From assembly GCF_001577835.2 (NCBI RefSeq), contig NC_029516.1, positions 116,309,276 to 116,373,275 of the forward strand: DNA of 64,000 bases. Direction: 5' to 3'. The notes beneath the pieces were generated by a model that saw only the letters and a list, made by a program, of their open reading frames with translations, did no database searches and was not told the origin of the DNA. Position numbers and translations under genes: made by a program. Shown one piece after another: positions 38,901 through 50,690 of this stretch (position 1 is the stretch's first letter; the number at the start of each line of letters is the position of its first letter). Source of the DNA: Coturnix japonica. Lineage: Eukaryota > Chordata > Aves > Galliformes > Phasianidae.

Positions 38901-41900
38901 TGTGATAAAAATACTTACAATTACAGGAGGATCCTTTTTCTCTTTTGGGATCTTGTCCTGCAAAATAAAAACAAGAATAAAAAAAAGGCATTAACGTGGA
39001 CTGAAGATCCTGAACATTTTGAAATATTTAAGATTAGAAACATAGGTGTAGAAATTAGCAAGCAATATCACTGGCAGTGGTTGTGATTAGGATTCCAGAG
39101 AGTGTTGAAAAGATAGGATCCAGAAAACGTTTACATGTAATGTCAGCAGGACAGCAGGCATTACGGAAAAGTAAGGAAAATAAACCTGTTGTGTATGATG
39201 CATTATAAAGATTAATATTTCCCCATTACTCATTATGAGATGAGCTTTCTCAGCCTAGGACATGGATGGAAGTCATTGGTCTGCTGTGGACAAGGTGGGT
39301 GTTACTGAGCTGCCTTTACTTAGCCCTGCAGTGCCCCTTACAGCTGCTGCATAGTATTTTGCCTGGCCTCAGCTGGCCTGTCCAGAATGTGTGAGTCTTA
39401 TCTGCCATCGCCATGTGGGTATCCCTGGTACCTCCACTCACCCAGTGCCTAATTTAGTGAGTGGCAGCCCTGCCCACAGAAGGGAGGTTGGAACTAGGTC
39501 ATTTTAGAGGTCCGTGCCAACCCAAACCATTCTATGATTCTGTGATTCTTATTCTATGATATATTAGTTTGAAAAGAAGTCAGAAGCAGTGTAAGCTAGA
39601 ACAGCAGGACTGGAGCAGGAGAACGTGCCACAGCTTATCTGATATAAGTCAATAAACTCAGAACAGAAATTTGCATGTTATTTAGATACATGTGGCTAGG
39701 TATGGTGCCAAATGCAAATCAGTACGTTGTTTTTACCTTATTTTCTATGTTAATTTCATACTCAAAACAGTCTGCGTTTTCCACATGACTTAGGAGGGGT
39801 TGTTGCCATCTAATTATGCAACCTCCTGGATTGCTAGTACAGTTGGCAGTGACACTCAATGGAGGCGGGAGTCTTTCTGGAATGAGATGAAATTCATGTA
39901 GACACGATCAATAATCAACTATAACTCACATGTTACTAGCCAAATGTATGAGAAGCTGAGACAACTAATTCAGCTGTGTGCTGATGGTAGAAGAAAATGT
40001 TATCTGCTAAACACAAGTAAAACGCAGTATGAAAATCAGAGACTATGATGCTACAACTGTTAAACTATTGACCTACATCTACAAACCTTCTGGATGTCTG
40101 AAGGTGTCTCAAATGTCCCCAGGGGCATGGTTTTAGGCAACTGGATCCTTCCCCAAATCGCTATCAGAACTTAAACACATCAATCACTTACGGGTACCCA
40201 TTTAGTTAATACAGTCTTAATCTGCAAATTGAATCTGGTTTTAGGGCACAATGCCCTTGCGGCTCCTACAGACATGGAATTACTGGGGTGGAGAAATAAG
40301 CCCACAGGAAGGCTGCCCTCAAAACCTTTTCACCATTGTTTCTCTCCACTTGAGTCCTATGTTCATTTCAGTTAATTGCAGGAATTCTATCTTTTCAGCT
40401 ATCAGGAATCAAGTTTGTACTACTGTATAGAGTCCTATAACAGCTGCACACAGTGGTTTTATTCTCTTTCTTTTTTTTCCTTCATAGAAGAATTCCCAGC
40501 TCTCTTTTTTCCATTTTGGTACAGCAGTAATAAAAGAGACTACTTACCAATTGTGTATAGCTTTGTATAATTATCATAGAACTGGATCAGGAAGTCTTTG
40601 TGGGATCCATTCACCAGGAAATAAGTAGTTTTATCTTTAATTGTCACATTTTGGAATTTACATCCCCTGTTTCTGTTATTTTCATCTTTAATGTAAAGCT
40701 CACATTCTGTCTGGTCATCATCTCTGTAGGTAACAGAACAGATATAGAGTGAGGGGTTTTAGTTAGTTAATTGTAGGCAGAGTGATGTGTGGAGAATTCG
40801 GACTACCCAAAACTCAATAAGACCTACTCACCTCGAGTTCTGCCAGTAGAGAAAATATTGGGTATCTCCTGGAGCATTCCTGCCTGCCTGCCAAGTGCAG
40901 TTCATGAGGGAAATGTCATAAATCATGCAGGAGAAGTTCTCAATGGCTGACCCATTAACGCCTGCAAACACAGCAATGTCCATTATGAGGAAAAAATGTG
41001 TGGACAGCTCCAAGGTAGAGAATCATGGCAGCAGACGTAATCTTATTTCAGTAAGGCTTTTGGTACTGTCCTTTATGACATCATTCTGGACTAGCTGTCC
41101 AACTATGAGGTAAACAAGTTCATACTACACTGGGAGGTGTACCAGCTCAACAGCAGAGTTCAAATGGTTGTAGTGAATGGGGCTACATCTGGCTGACAGC
41201 CATTCATTGGTAGTGGTCCCTCAATTCTAGGGACAGTTCTGTTCAACATTTTTATCAGTGTTCTGGAAGCTGCAGTGGAAAGTCTTCTCAGCAGATTTGT
41301 TCACAATACTGAACTGGGAGGTGCTGCTGACTCCCTGGAGTACAAGAGGCCATGCAGAGGGATCTAGATATGCTGGAGTGTTGACCAATCATCAGTGGCA
41401 TGAGGTTCAGCAAAGGTAAATTCCGTGTGTTGCATCTGATACAGAGCAGTGCTGGACACAGGCACAGACTGGGAGAGGAGTGGCTGAAGAGCACCTCAGC
41501 AGGAAGGGACTGTGGGCGCTGGTGACAGCATCTCAGCATGAGCTAGCAGTATGCTCTGGCAGTCAAGAGGGCAAAATGCATTGTGAGCTGCATTGAACAC
41601 AGCATGGACAGCTAGTCACAAGAGGTGATAATCCCTCTGTATTTAGCACCAGTGTGGTCCCACCTCACATTTTGCATGCAGTTCTGGGCTCCACAACACA
41701 ACATGGACTTTCAGAAATTTGGAAGTGCCCAGAGGAGGGCACCAAAGCTGTTACGAAGGCTGAAGGCATGTACAATGAGGAGAGGCTGAGAGTTAGCTGT
41801 AAAGTAGTCAGGCAGTGGAATCTGACTTTTGTGGGTCCCTTCCAACAAATCCTCCTCTCCTCTCCTCTCCTCTCCTCTCCTCTCCTCTCCTCTCCTCCTG

Positions 41901-44186
41901 GTTTTGTTCTCTTGGCACATCCTTACACCTGCAACTCCAGCCAATTTTTGCTTGCATTAGGAATGATAGCTCAGATAAAACCAGACTCCCACTGTATTTT
42001 CCCACTGTATTTTGCCTGTGTCTGAACTTGGGGAGTGAGTAGAGCACTCACACAGGTAAGCAAAGGCATGCTGGCTTTTAACACCATCCTTGGTGCTACA
42101 GAGAACAGTAGTTCTCATTTTGTGACTAATGATCAAGAATCCTCTCCCAGAGGATCAGAAGAGGATCAAATTGCCCACCGGCTAGAGCTTTTCACCCTGA
42201 CAAGAGTGAGTGCAACTTCATTCCTTTTTTGGAGAAGGTTCAGGTGGGAACCTCGTTTCCCTTTTGGGCTGTGCAGATGTGCTTAGCCTCATTCTTCCTT
42301 CTCCTTCAGCCAATTCTCTGCTTGTTTCTGTGGTGTGCTTCTACTTCAGCCACCCAAGTGGTTTTTACATTTCTGTGTAACTCCTAAGCACCTCATGTTG
42401 AAGGCACCTGAGAAACATGGGAGTCCCCCTGGGAGACCTGCATACCTGGACCTGAGGTCCAGGCGGGGAAGAGCATTTCAAAGGCAATACCCTGGGTTGT
42501 ATTTTTTAGGGCACTGTGAAAACGTTTCCCTGGTGGAATCCTCAAGAAAAGATTGCAAACTACTTATCACTTTTTCCAAGTCTGAAATAACCCAGGTATT
42601 TGAACCCGTGACTTTAGTGGTGAAGCAGCCAGAACAATTACTTGAATCACCCTGAATTTGGCAGAGTTTTGGAGCCCTAGCGAGAAAAGGAATAACACAG
42701 TCATTGATATAGTTTTTGTAACACCTCTGTTGCAGAATGGTCAGTAGAGAACAAATGGATTAAACCAATTTTCAAAAAGACAAGCATTTTAAATAGAAGA
42801 TAATATTTAACTACTGTTTAAAGAACTGTTTCCTGTGGTATATTTACCTTTGAAAGACTGTAAAAGGAGAAAACCTTACCCAGACCATGAGCATTACCTG
42901 CAGGGATAAATGGGCAAACTTTTGAGATGTTTGTCTTTGGTACTGTCATGGTAAAGACTGCTCCTCTGTACAGAGGCACACTGTCTTCTACTTCAAACCT
43001 GCACAAGTTGTTCTTCACCTGAAAAATAACATGTACATATTTTGCTTCTCTGATTTTCCTCTGCTATTTCAGAAATTCCTGGATGTGAAAGGGCCAGTCA
43101 GCAGTAACTTCTACAGCCAAATTTTAGTGTGTATGTGTAGAATCACAGAATGACTAAGGTTGGAAAGACTTCTCAGATCATCAAGTCCAACCCCAACCCA
43201 CCCCGGCTGTGTCCACTAACCACATTGCTCAGTGCCACATCCACACCGTTCTTCAACACCTCCAGGGATGGTGACTTCATCACCTCCCTGGGCAGCCTGT
43301 GCCACTGCCTCTAATGCCTGTGGATTTTTTATGCTCAAGGACTAACTTTCTTCTTTACAAATTGAGGATAATCTAGAATGGAACTGTGTAATTGAAATCA
43401 CAACTACACAAAAAGATTTCTACAGCAGCATATGACTGTTAAGGAAGGCTAATATTAACCCAATGACATAAGAGAATATGCTGAATCAATAGGAGAAATG
43501 AAATGAAATTAAATCAGAGGATCCCAATTAAAGAAAACTCTTCATCTGATCTCCACAGGGGTTAAGAAATATATCTATGGTGTTAGATTTAAAATCATCT
43601 GTGACAGAATGGTGTGTTATTGTAGTACATACTTCCAATTAAGCTTCTGCTTTGCTGTTCTAAATAAGCTGTCTCTCTGTCTCCTCCTTTTGCCCATAGT
43701 CTCCTCAACTTTTCTGTTAGGATAGCATGAACTTGTAACAAAATGTGTCCTAGAGGCTCATTCCCTATAAATTATCTCAATCAACAGAGTGTTTACCTCC
43801 ATTTCTCTGTGTTCAAAGTTTGCAGCCATGGTACACTTGTAACTGGAGAAGTTATTGCTGCTTTGCCAGGACAGTTCCATTCTTCTCCGATCCAGTGTCA
43901 AGTTTGAGATAAGAAATTCTTGTGTCCCTGCTGAAATGGTTACAGGATAAGTTCAAGTTAGGGCATGGTGCTGTTATTGTTAAATTGAGAGTATAGTATA
44001 TTTCAGGCCTAAATTCACTACTACCAGCTTAATATCAAATAACTCCAATAAGTGAGGAATTAAACACTGTTCTGCAGACTGCATAAAAATATACTTACAC
44101 CCCAAACACTGGAGGTCAGCATGTAAAGGACAAAATAGCATCATACACCAACAAATCACGCATGTGAGTCCAAGAGCATCAAACAT
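26914..44186 (-). CDS. IL3RA: Type I cytokine receptor alpha chain, IL3RA/CSF2RA family (IL3RA by position)
   Basis: Eleven minus-strand exons: 44186-44099, 43930-43797, 43018-42898, 40961-40832, 40723-40548, 39876-39737, 38957-38919, 38196-38064, 37348-37255, 36703-36622, 26982-26914. They sum to 1206 bases, 401 aa; human CSF2RA has 400. In order: signal peptide (about residues 1-23), N-terminal domain, a cytokine-binding module starting at NFSCMIYDISLMNCTW, a second fibronectin domain with WGEWS at residues 311-315, a membrane helix (FLFVILLLIALGTILVTLL), a short tail with the JAK-binding Box 1 (IFPPIP, about residues 359-364) and an EEVTVIEEVT end. It should bind a GM-CSF/IL-3-type cytokine and signal with the common beta chain. 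Gene order says IL3RA, while Box 1 and the C terminus look closer to CSF2RA, so the symbol is positional. The last intron is 9.6 kb and holds the LTR element. Confidence 0.88.
27056..27238 (+). mobile_element. tRNA-derived SINE with CR1-like tail
   Basis: It has an RNA polymerase III A box (TGGCGCAGTGG, 27072-27082) and a B box (GGTTCGAATCC, 27114-27124), both perfect to consensus. A second, worn tRNA-like unit follows (GTGGTGCAAGTGGTAGAAG and CTCAAATCCC), and then a CR1 3' tail (GGGGGTTGGACTTGATGATC to CCTTCCAACCTG). This build is that of SINEs mobilised by CR1, such as TguSINE1 of zebra finch, though the tRNA head differs. The head is preceded by its own inverted copy (27056-27066 pairs with 27079-27089). 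It lies in the last intron of receptor gene 1. Confidence 0.7.
27655..27945 (-). mobile_element. CR1 LINE fragment
   Basis: The minus strand reads the CR1 RT C-terminal pattern: GCGTCACCACCCTCTGAGTG to GCTGCCCAGAGCCACATCCA on the plus strand. A copy of similar type lies in opposite orientation at 37560. The true 3' end is missing. Confidence 0.8.
28271..28314 (-). repeat. Left (3') LTR, readable end only
   Basis: The first 44 bases share ATCCACCTGCGTCCGTGACA and the TGTCACG start with the right LTR. A 100-N gap follows at once. The minus-strand AATAAA at 28453-28448, past the gap, may be its poly(A) signal. How far this LTR extends cannot be told. Confidence 0.75.
28315..28414. other. Assembly gap of exactly 100 N
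   Basis: The round length marks a placeholder of unknown true size, inside the left LTR. Distances across it are not reliable. Confidence 0.98.
33881..34704 (-). repeat. 21-base tandem array encoding coiled-coil heptads, in the LTR element gag region
   Basis: About 38-40 units with a 21-base period. Units near 34110-34260 are regular and read as LQSEHNT, LRSEHNA or LQTEHNA on the minus strand: one heptad per unit, with Leu at one fixed position, as in a long coiled coil. Edge units vary in length. The array is part of the fossil's gag-like region. Confidence 0.9.
34731..35065. repeat. ~122-base tandem repeat, about 2.7 copies, in the LTR element
   Basis: Copies start near 34731, 34854 and 34974. 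Each begins with CCCAAAGTT and continues through CAGCTCTAAGA, TCTTTTCTCT and CAGCTTCAAAA. It directly abuts the 21-base array on the leader side. Confidence 0.85.
35955..36464 (-). repeat. Right (5') LTR, about 510 bases
   Basis: It starts TGTCACG and ends CATGACA, so TGTCA/TGACA are inverted at the ends, and it is followed by the TATAC duplication. Close to the inner edge CCGTGACA pairs with the TGTCACGG type of start. A TGG-started candidate primer site lies a few bases inside on the minus strand, but I cannot name the tRNA. Confidence 0.8.
37560..37750 (+). mobile_element. CR1 LINE 3' end
   Basis: GAGGTTGCCCAAGGAGGTTG through GACTGGATGATCATTGTGGT, ending CATTCTGTGATTCTATGA. It lies in an intron of receptor gene 1, between exon 38196-38064 and the membrane exon. 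Confidence 0.88.
39475..39560 (+). mobile_element. CR1 LINE 3' tail
   Basis: Only the 3' UTR remains: GGTTGGAACTAGGTCATTTT and CCATTCTATGATTCTGTGAT. Intronic. Confidence 0.75.
41045..41812 (+). mobile_element. CR1 LINE reverse-transcriptase fragment
   Basis: A worn CR1 ORF2 piece is readable on the plus strand: VVVNGATSG, then LGTVLFNIFIS, then LLSRFVHNTELGG, continuing to GAGGAGAGGCTGAGAG. It lies in the intron of receptor gene 1 next to exon 40961-40832 and ends near the CTCCT microsatellite. Confidence 0.85.
41851..41898. repeat. (CTCCT)n microsatellite
   Basis: About nine CTCCT units, all pyrimidine on the plus strand. Such tracts can form triplex DNA. Confidence 0.95.
43137..43325 (-). 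mobile_element. CR1 LINE 3' fragment
   Basis: AGAATCACAGAATGACTAAG, then CAAGTCCAACCCCAAC, then CACCTCCCTGGGCAGCCTGT mark a minus-strand CR1 3' end in an intron of receptor gene 1. Confidence 0.88.
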
Positions 44187-44609
44187 CTTTCTTCTCTGTA
44201 AAGATACAATGGGCAAAAAGAAAATAAAAACTTAAACAAAAGAAAATTACATCAAAGATCATCTTCTGCTCCAAATCTTCATTTTCTTCATGACAATGAG
44301 CAAACGAAAGCTATTTAATTCACCCCTAGAACATATTCTTCAGAAAAGCTGAGCAAAGGCTGTGTTTCAGGATTTCTGGTAGGCACCTATTCTTTAAAAG
44401 ATCTGAGTGAGCTCACTACTATACTATTATCATCTGCAAGACAGCAGTTTCAGATGAAGAGGCCACTAACTCTCGTTACTACACATCCACTCATTGACAG
44501 CGCAAGGACCATGACTTAGGATTGCTGTTCTCTGAAATATTTGCCCTAACCATCAAAAAGCTAAGCATTCTTGCTTTCTGATCCTGTGAACAGCCCTGCC
44601 AATTTTACC

Positions 44610-44930
44610 ATAGAATCATTAAGATTAAAAAAGACCTTTAAGATCATCTTGACCAACCATCGACCCATTCCCACCATGCTTACTAACCACATCCCTCACT
44701 GCCACATCCATATGTTTCCTGAACATCTCCAGGATGATTAAGAATGAATGATTAAGGTTGAAAAGACTTTTCAGATCATCCAGTCCAACCCCAACCCACC
44801 CCCTTGCACGCCCACTGCCCACATCCCTCAGTGCCACAACCACATGGTTCTTGAACACCTCCAGGGACGGTGACTGCACCACCTCCGTGGGCAACCTGTG
44901 CCACTGTCGCATTATGCAGTGCTTCTGCTG
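44610..44930 (-). mobile_element. Two CR1 3' fragments in tandem
   Basis: Two successive minus-strand CR1 3' ends, 44610-44733 and about 44750-44930. Each has the CCAACC core and an ACATCCCTCACTGCCACA-type block. The second repeats the start of the first, so one inserted next to or into the other. Confidence 0.82.
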
Positions 44931-45899
44931 CGGAATGACCACCTAGATTGGCTTTCAACTCTTTGGTGAAGGCATCTTTTGGGAAGCAGGCAATTTGGTT
45001 TTCGGCTGTGTCAGGCTGTGAGTGACTCACTTCTCCAGGAGTGCTCTGTTAAACCCAGCATCAGCACCAAGGCAAGTTAAAAGCTTTTTCCTCCTCCTGT
45101 TTGCACCTTAGTTGTGTATGGAAAACACCATGAGTTCTGACTTGTCCATGCAAAGCAGGAGGAGAAAAATCTGAGTATCTGCCAGATCTTAGCAGGAATT
45201 AAATATTGACCTACTTTTCTTAACTCTGGCAAATGTACAGTTTTGCTTGAAAAGAATTTGAGGCTGGTTTCAAATATTCTTATAGCAAAACATTAATAGT
45301 GTTTGAAACAAGAGTTGTCCATCCCACAGCCCATGGGCTACATGCAGCCCTGGGCAGCTAGTAGTGTAGTCCCACAAAATTATAAACTTTATTGTTATTA
45401 TATGATTTTAAACAACATTTTCCATTAATTCATTGAGCATAGCTCAAGTGCCAACTGTGTAGGCAACAAAGGAATGCTGTGGAAAGACGCATGCAGTGCA
45501 GTGCTAGTTACAGCTCTTGCGCCCACCACACACATTAAGCTGAACTGATGTCTCTGTGCATTACACTGTACATGTGTTTGTGTTGCTTAATGAGTAAAAT
45601 GCAATGATTGCCAATAACATTTCAACCTACCTACATGTATAAAGATTTTTAATGAGTTTTGTGATATGTATTTGATGTGTGTTCCACAAAATCAAGGTCA
45701 TTATCACGCTAGTTGTATTTTTTTGTTGCCCTCCTTTTTATGTTTAAATTATATATATATGAAGTTTTGTTACTCATATACATTAACTATATTATGCATT
45801 TTATATGTGGACAAAGGCAAACCAAAAGATTGGACAACCATGGCTTAAGAGCAATTTCCTAAATTACTTCTCATTCTTTTCTTACAAGCAAAGTGCTTG

Positions 45900-46043
45900 T
45901 TACCATCTCTCAAAGTGTTCAAGAAATGTTTACATGTTGTACTAAGGGACGTGATTTGGTGTGGAAATATTGTTAGTAAGCAAACAGTTGTATTGGATGA
46001 TCTTGGAAGTCTTTTCCAACCTTAATGATTTTATGATTCTAAG
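45900..46043 (+). mobile_element. CR1 LINE 3' end, old
   Basis: AAGTGTTCAAGAAATGTTTA, then TTGGATGATCTTGGAAGTCT, ending in TGATTTTATGATTCTAA. Confidence 0.78.
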
Positions 46044-49000
46044 ACTCTGTCAGTTCCAGTATTATTTACTATCAACTTTTCTTCTTTTCTTTTCTGACCA
46101 CATACCAGCTTAGGAAAGCTTTCCATTCAGAAAGGTGCCCAATATGCTGGAACTTTGATGAGCCTTAGCACAGGCCATTTGACTACGAATAACCTTAGAT
46201 TCAGATGCTTTTCTACTGTATTGAGTATCCCAAATAGAAGCATTCATCATAAACTTCAGATTTCTATCAGTTCCCGACTAACCTGAATTAAATACATTTA
46301 TTTTTTTCTTAATTTGGTTCCTCACTTTTCACCCCTTTTCATGGAGAACCGAGTGTACTAAATAATCCCATTTCTTAGCTGTAGTTTCCCGCATTCCACT
46401 ATTAAACATGATCAATTTTTCTTATGCTTTCTTTATTCCTTATTTCTTTTGGATCCAGGCCTTGTGGAACATTACTGTGGGCATGAAGCATGAGAATGTA
46501 TACTTCATAATAAAAATTTGGTGCTGCCTTACAGGACCGTGTCCATAACAATTTTAAACTAACAAATAAACTGATCCACAGTTGAACTTTGACTATAAAA
46601 TGCACTTAAGAAGTTGGGGAAAGTGCTAAATCTGCTTCACAGATACCTAATCCAAAATTAGCAGACAGATATTTGCCTGAGTTGAAGACTCACACTTTTG
46701 GTATATGACTATTACATCAAGTTTTTTTGTAAGTCACATGTTTTAAGTGATTTTCCCAACTTTATCCTATCTTTTACAGATCAGTAAAAGTTCCTATCTT
46801 TTACAGATATACTTACAAATTTCTCATAGATGACAGAGAAAGGTGACTCCTGATCTGAGAATGTATTTTTCAATCAGATTTGCTTATCAATGCAATTATA
46901 TTCTAATTTTTGTAATTTAATGCAGTGCTTCTGTGTTGAATCCAGCTGCTTATTACCCCTTTGCTTATCCCCCCCTTATGGCTATCTTTGACAGCATGAT
47001 TCTACGTCTTAAAGTGCAGTTTAGTTGATTTAATAACTACATATTAATAAGCAGTAAACAGATTAACTCTTAGCCTTTCTGATCCCTTGATCCCATAAAT
47101 TTCTGTGAATATCTTCCAGAACCTTATTCTGTGCTTGTGCGGTATTCGGACTAATTTTCCCTAAAGAGACAGTATTATCTTAATGATCCTATTTGAAGAG
47201 GAATTCCTCAGAAGACATAAGATATCCTTCCCATCTTGACTTGGCGCCATTATGTTTTGATAATGAAACAGACCAACTAACATTCCTGCAGACATCCTAT
47301 GTGGGGTGTACTCTGATATTAAGACACCTACAAGTAGGTCTTTATATATGCATTAATTGTTTAAGTTCACATTACTGTCCATAGTTTTCTGGTTAAATTC
47401 TATTCACTGCTCCTGGTACACTTAAATCATTTCTCAGTGCCTTTAGTTACAGCTGATAGAAATCTTTTTAAGATCGTTGGTTTTAATGCTTCTTAGCTAC
47501 TCTTTTTCTTTTCTCAGAGGAAGTTAAAACTCTATGTTAGAGATTTCCCTGTTCCTAATAATTGTCTCTCTGTTCCTTTCTACATGAAGAAGCCACATCA
47601 ATCAGTGGAATTTTTGGTTTAAGTATTTCCTAGAAGTACAATTTTCTTGTAGGCATTTTCTTGATTGCAGGCATTTCTAGGGCTAATTCTAGGACTATTT
47701 AGTGAATACTGGAACATAGGAAAAAAATAAACTTGCTAATAGTCTGTTAATTGCCTGTTTTTCTATATAACTCTTATGGACCCTTCAGAAGAACAGATCA
47801 AGACTGACTCCATTTGTGATTTAAGCAAAAATCCATCCTGATCCAAGTAAGCTGGAGTTCTGAATGTGTTTGAAGGGCTCCTCACACTTCATGGAAATGT
47901 CTCAACATGGCCCATCTGTTAGAATATCCAGAAGCAGAGACAGGACAGGACACAGCACTGGTGGATCAGTGGATAGAGTCTTCATGGTAGACTGACACCT
48001 TCCTGCTTATCTGTTCAGCATCAGACTTTTCTTTCTAAGTCATTCTGCAACAGAGAGAATGTGGCCACAGCTGCTGGGAAGCGATACTGAAGAATCTTAA
48101 GTACAAGCAGTACAGAGGACTGGTACTGAAATGTTCTATGAGATATTGGTCTCAACAGTTATTTCACTTTCCCATGCTCTCAGTGATCTCCACAGGAATA
48201 TCAAGATCACCTATTATTCTCTACCTCTTTTCCCATAACAATATTTTTCTTCATTTTATATCCTTTGTTCAGTCACTTAGTCTTTTCTTAGGGTTTTTTT
48301 TTTTTTTTTTTTTTTTCTCCCTCATTCTATCTTGACTTTTAGGTGATTGTTTTCCTACTCTCTCTAAAATGTCTGCTCACCTTTTCTTTATTGTCTTTGC
48401 TTCATTCTTGTCATCTCCTTCTGTTTGCTCTCATGCCTACCCTGCTTTCCATACTGCTAATTCTCTATGTTTTCTTGTGGAAATGCTCATCCGGAGCATT
48501 GCCAAATGAACCATCTGCAGCCCTGTCTGCTTAGAGGAGAGCTTGCTGGCACTGTTGTGTCCAGACTCTGGGCATATCATTGGGCTTGCAGTAGGAATAG
48601 CAGGAGCTACAAGTGTTCTTCAGGAGAAAGATCTTTTTCATTGACTTCAGTGATATTTCACTGAAGCACTTTGCTTCCCAGTGCATTTATGTTTCACAGT
48701 TGACTGACTTTTAAAGAAATTGCACAAGAAATCAATGTTGGGTAATCAATATTTTTTGTTGTTGTTCCTTTTCTGAACAGACCTCACCAGTGAAGGTGTC
48801 AGAAGGAAGGCATAGTTCTACCAGAACAATTTGGGGTGTTGTCTGGAGGATCACAGTAACAGAAACAAAAATACGCTGTGTAAGTAGGGTTTCCTCATGT
48901 TTTTCCCTTTTCTTTTTTTCTTCTCCTTTCCTGGCCAGCTTCAAAAGTCTCTTGGCCTCTCAGCATGTAGTTATGCTGCTGCATGGGGGAGAGACACAGA

Positions 49001-49959
49001 GGGAACTCATGAACCTGACGTCTATACTAATTTAGTTTAGCTCTCTCCAAGGCAGGTTTGCTCTTAAGCTAATCTATCAACTCAAACTAAGTGGACATAA
49101 ACTTGCCAGTGCTACTTAACCTTGGAGTCGTGAAGAGTCCTGGCTTTCTTTTATTTAGTGGCATGCACATAGAATCTATGTTTAATTTTTCACTAGGAAT
49201 ACCTTATCAAGGAAATAATCTAAATTACTGCTAAGCTTATTATCTGCTGTAACCAGATGTACAACATGTCCTTCTCAGCAACAGCGATCATATCCCTGGA
49301 GACAGACACTTTCACTGTATGACAGTGAATGTACGTTTGATTTTTTGTAGCAAGGCATGGGCAAACTCAGTATTCTTTGGAGTGACTTTTGTATCAACAT
49401 TGCAGAAAGAAAATATGGTCATATTTTGAAGTTATGGAATACCTATAGTAGTTTTTACTGAGACATCAATTAAATACTGATCTAAACACTTTATTTTCTC
49501 ATCCTCTTTGTTGGTACATTCTTTTCTCTCAAGTTGTGAGTGTAGGATGTTACCAGTAAAAGCCACCTGAGACCAAGATTTCTTAATTTGAACTCCTGGC
49601 TTTGCCAGTGGTTTTGTTGTTGTTGTTTGGAGTGGCTCTGGGAAAGTTATTCCTGCCCATGACACCCTTCAGTAAATGAAAATATGAATTTTACTCATAG
49701 GGGGGTGTGAACATAAACTGTGCTGCAGCCAAACCAATGCTTATACATCATGGGCAAATGGAGATCACCATTAAGCATACCAGGAGGCATAGAAATAAGT
49801 GTAGGCAAAATACAATAGACAAGTAAGTATTGAGCTCATATTGATGCTTAAATGTTGTCTTCCAAGAATCAATTCAACCTGTAGATTGTTTTGTTTTTTC
49901 CATTTTTGTATATGATATAAAACTCAGAGAAATGGTTGCTATATCGTTATACTGTTTTG

Positions 49960-50690
49960 CTTCAGAGGGACCTGGATGGGCTTAAGAAATGGGCTGACAA
50001 GGATCTCACGAAGTCAAACAGGAAAAATGCACCTGGGGTTCTTCTTCATGGGGAGGAATTATCCCAAGCACAACAGACTAAAGATGACCTGCTTGAAAGA
50101 AGCTATGCAGAGAGGGTCCTTGGAGTCCTGGTAGACATCAAGCTGAACATGAGTCATTGATGTGCCCTTGACACAAAGTAGGCTAATGGTAAACTAAGAT
50201 GCATTAGGCAAAGTATTACCAGCACAATGAGAAAGATGATTGTTCCCCTCTCTCAGCTCTGGTGATGCCATTTCTGGGGTCCTGTGTCCAGCTGTGGGCT
50301 TTCCAGTACAAGAGAGACACAGATACAACAAAGTGAGTCAAGCAAATGATCACAAATACAGTTTAGGGTGTAGAACAGCCTTCATAAAAAGGAGAGGTGG
50401 AGAGAGTTGGAACTGTTCAGCTTGGAGAGAGGAAGTCTCCAGGGTACCTTATCCATGTGCATAAAACAACATGGGGGAATAATGAAGATGGAGCCAGACT
50501 TTTCTCAGTGGTGCCTGGTGATCAGACAAAAGGCAATAGGCACAAATTGAAAGAGAGGGCATTCGGTTAAAAGATAAGAAAGCAATTTCTTCTTTGAAGG
50601 TAGATACACAATGTCACAACTACTAAGAGAGGTTGTTGAGTCTTCAGTCTTGGAGATACTCCAAACTTGTCAGGACACAGCCCTGGAAAG
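49960..50690 (+). mobile_element. CR1 LINE 3' portion, old
   Basis: A long degraded CR1 ORF2 C-terminal segment on the plus strand (GAGGGACCTGGATGGGCTTA to GAGGTTGTTGAGTCTTCAGT). Its reading frame is worn. Confidence 0.75.

Noticed and set aside
45315-45370. Possible hAT-type DNA transposon scrap (CAGCCCATGGGCTACATGCA)
   Set aside because: The motif recalls hAT-derived repeats, but no terminal inverted repeats or target duplication were found, so no family can be supported.
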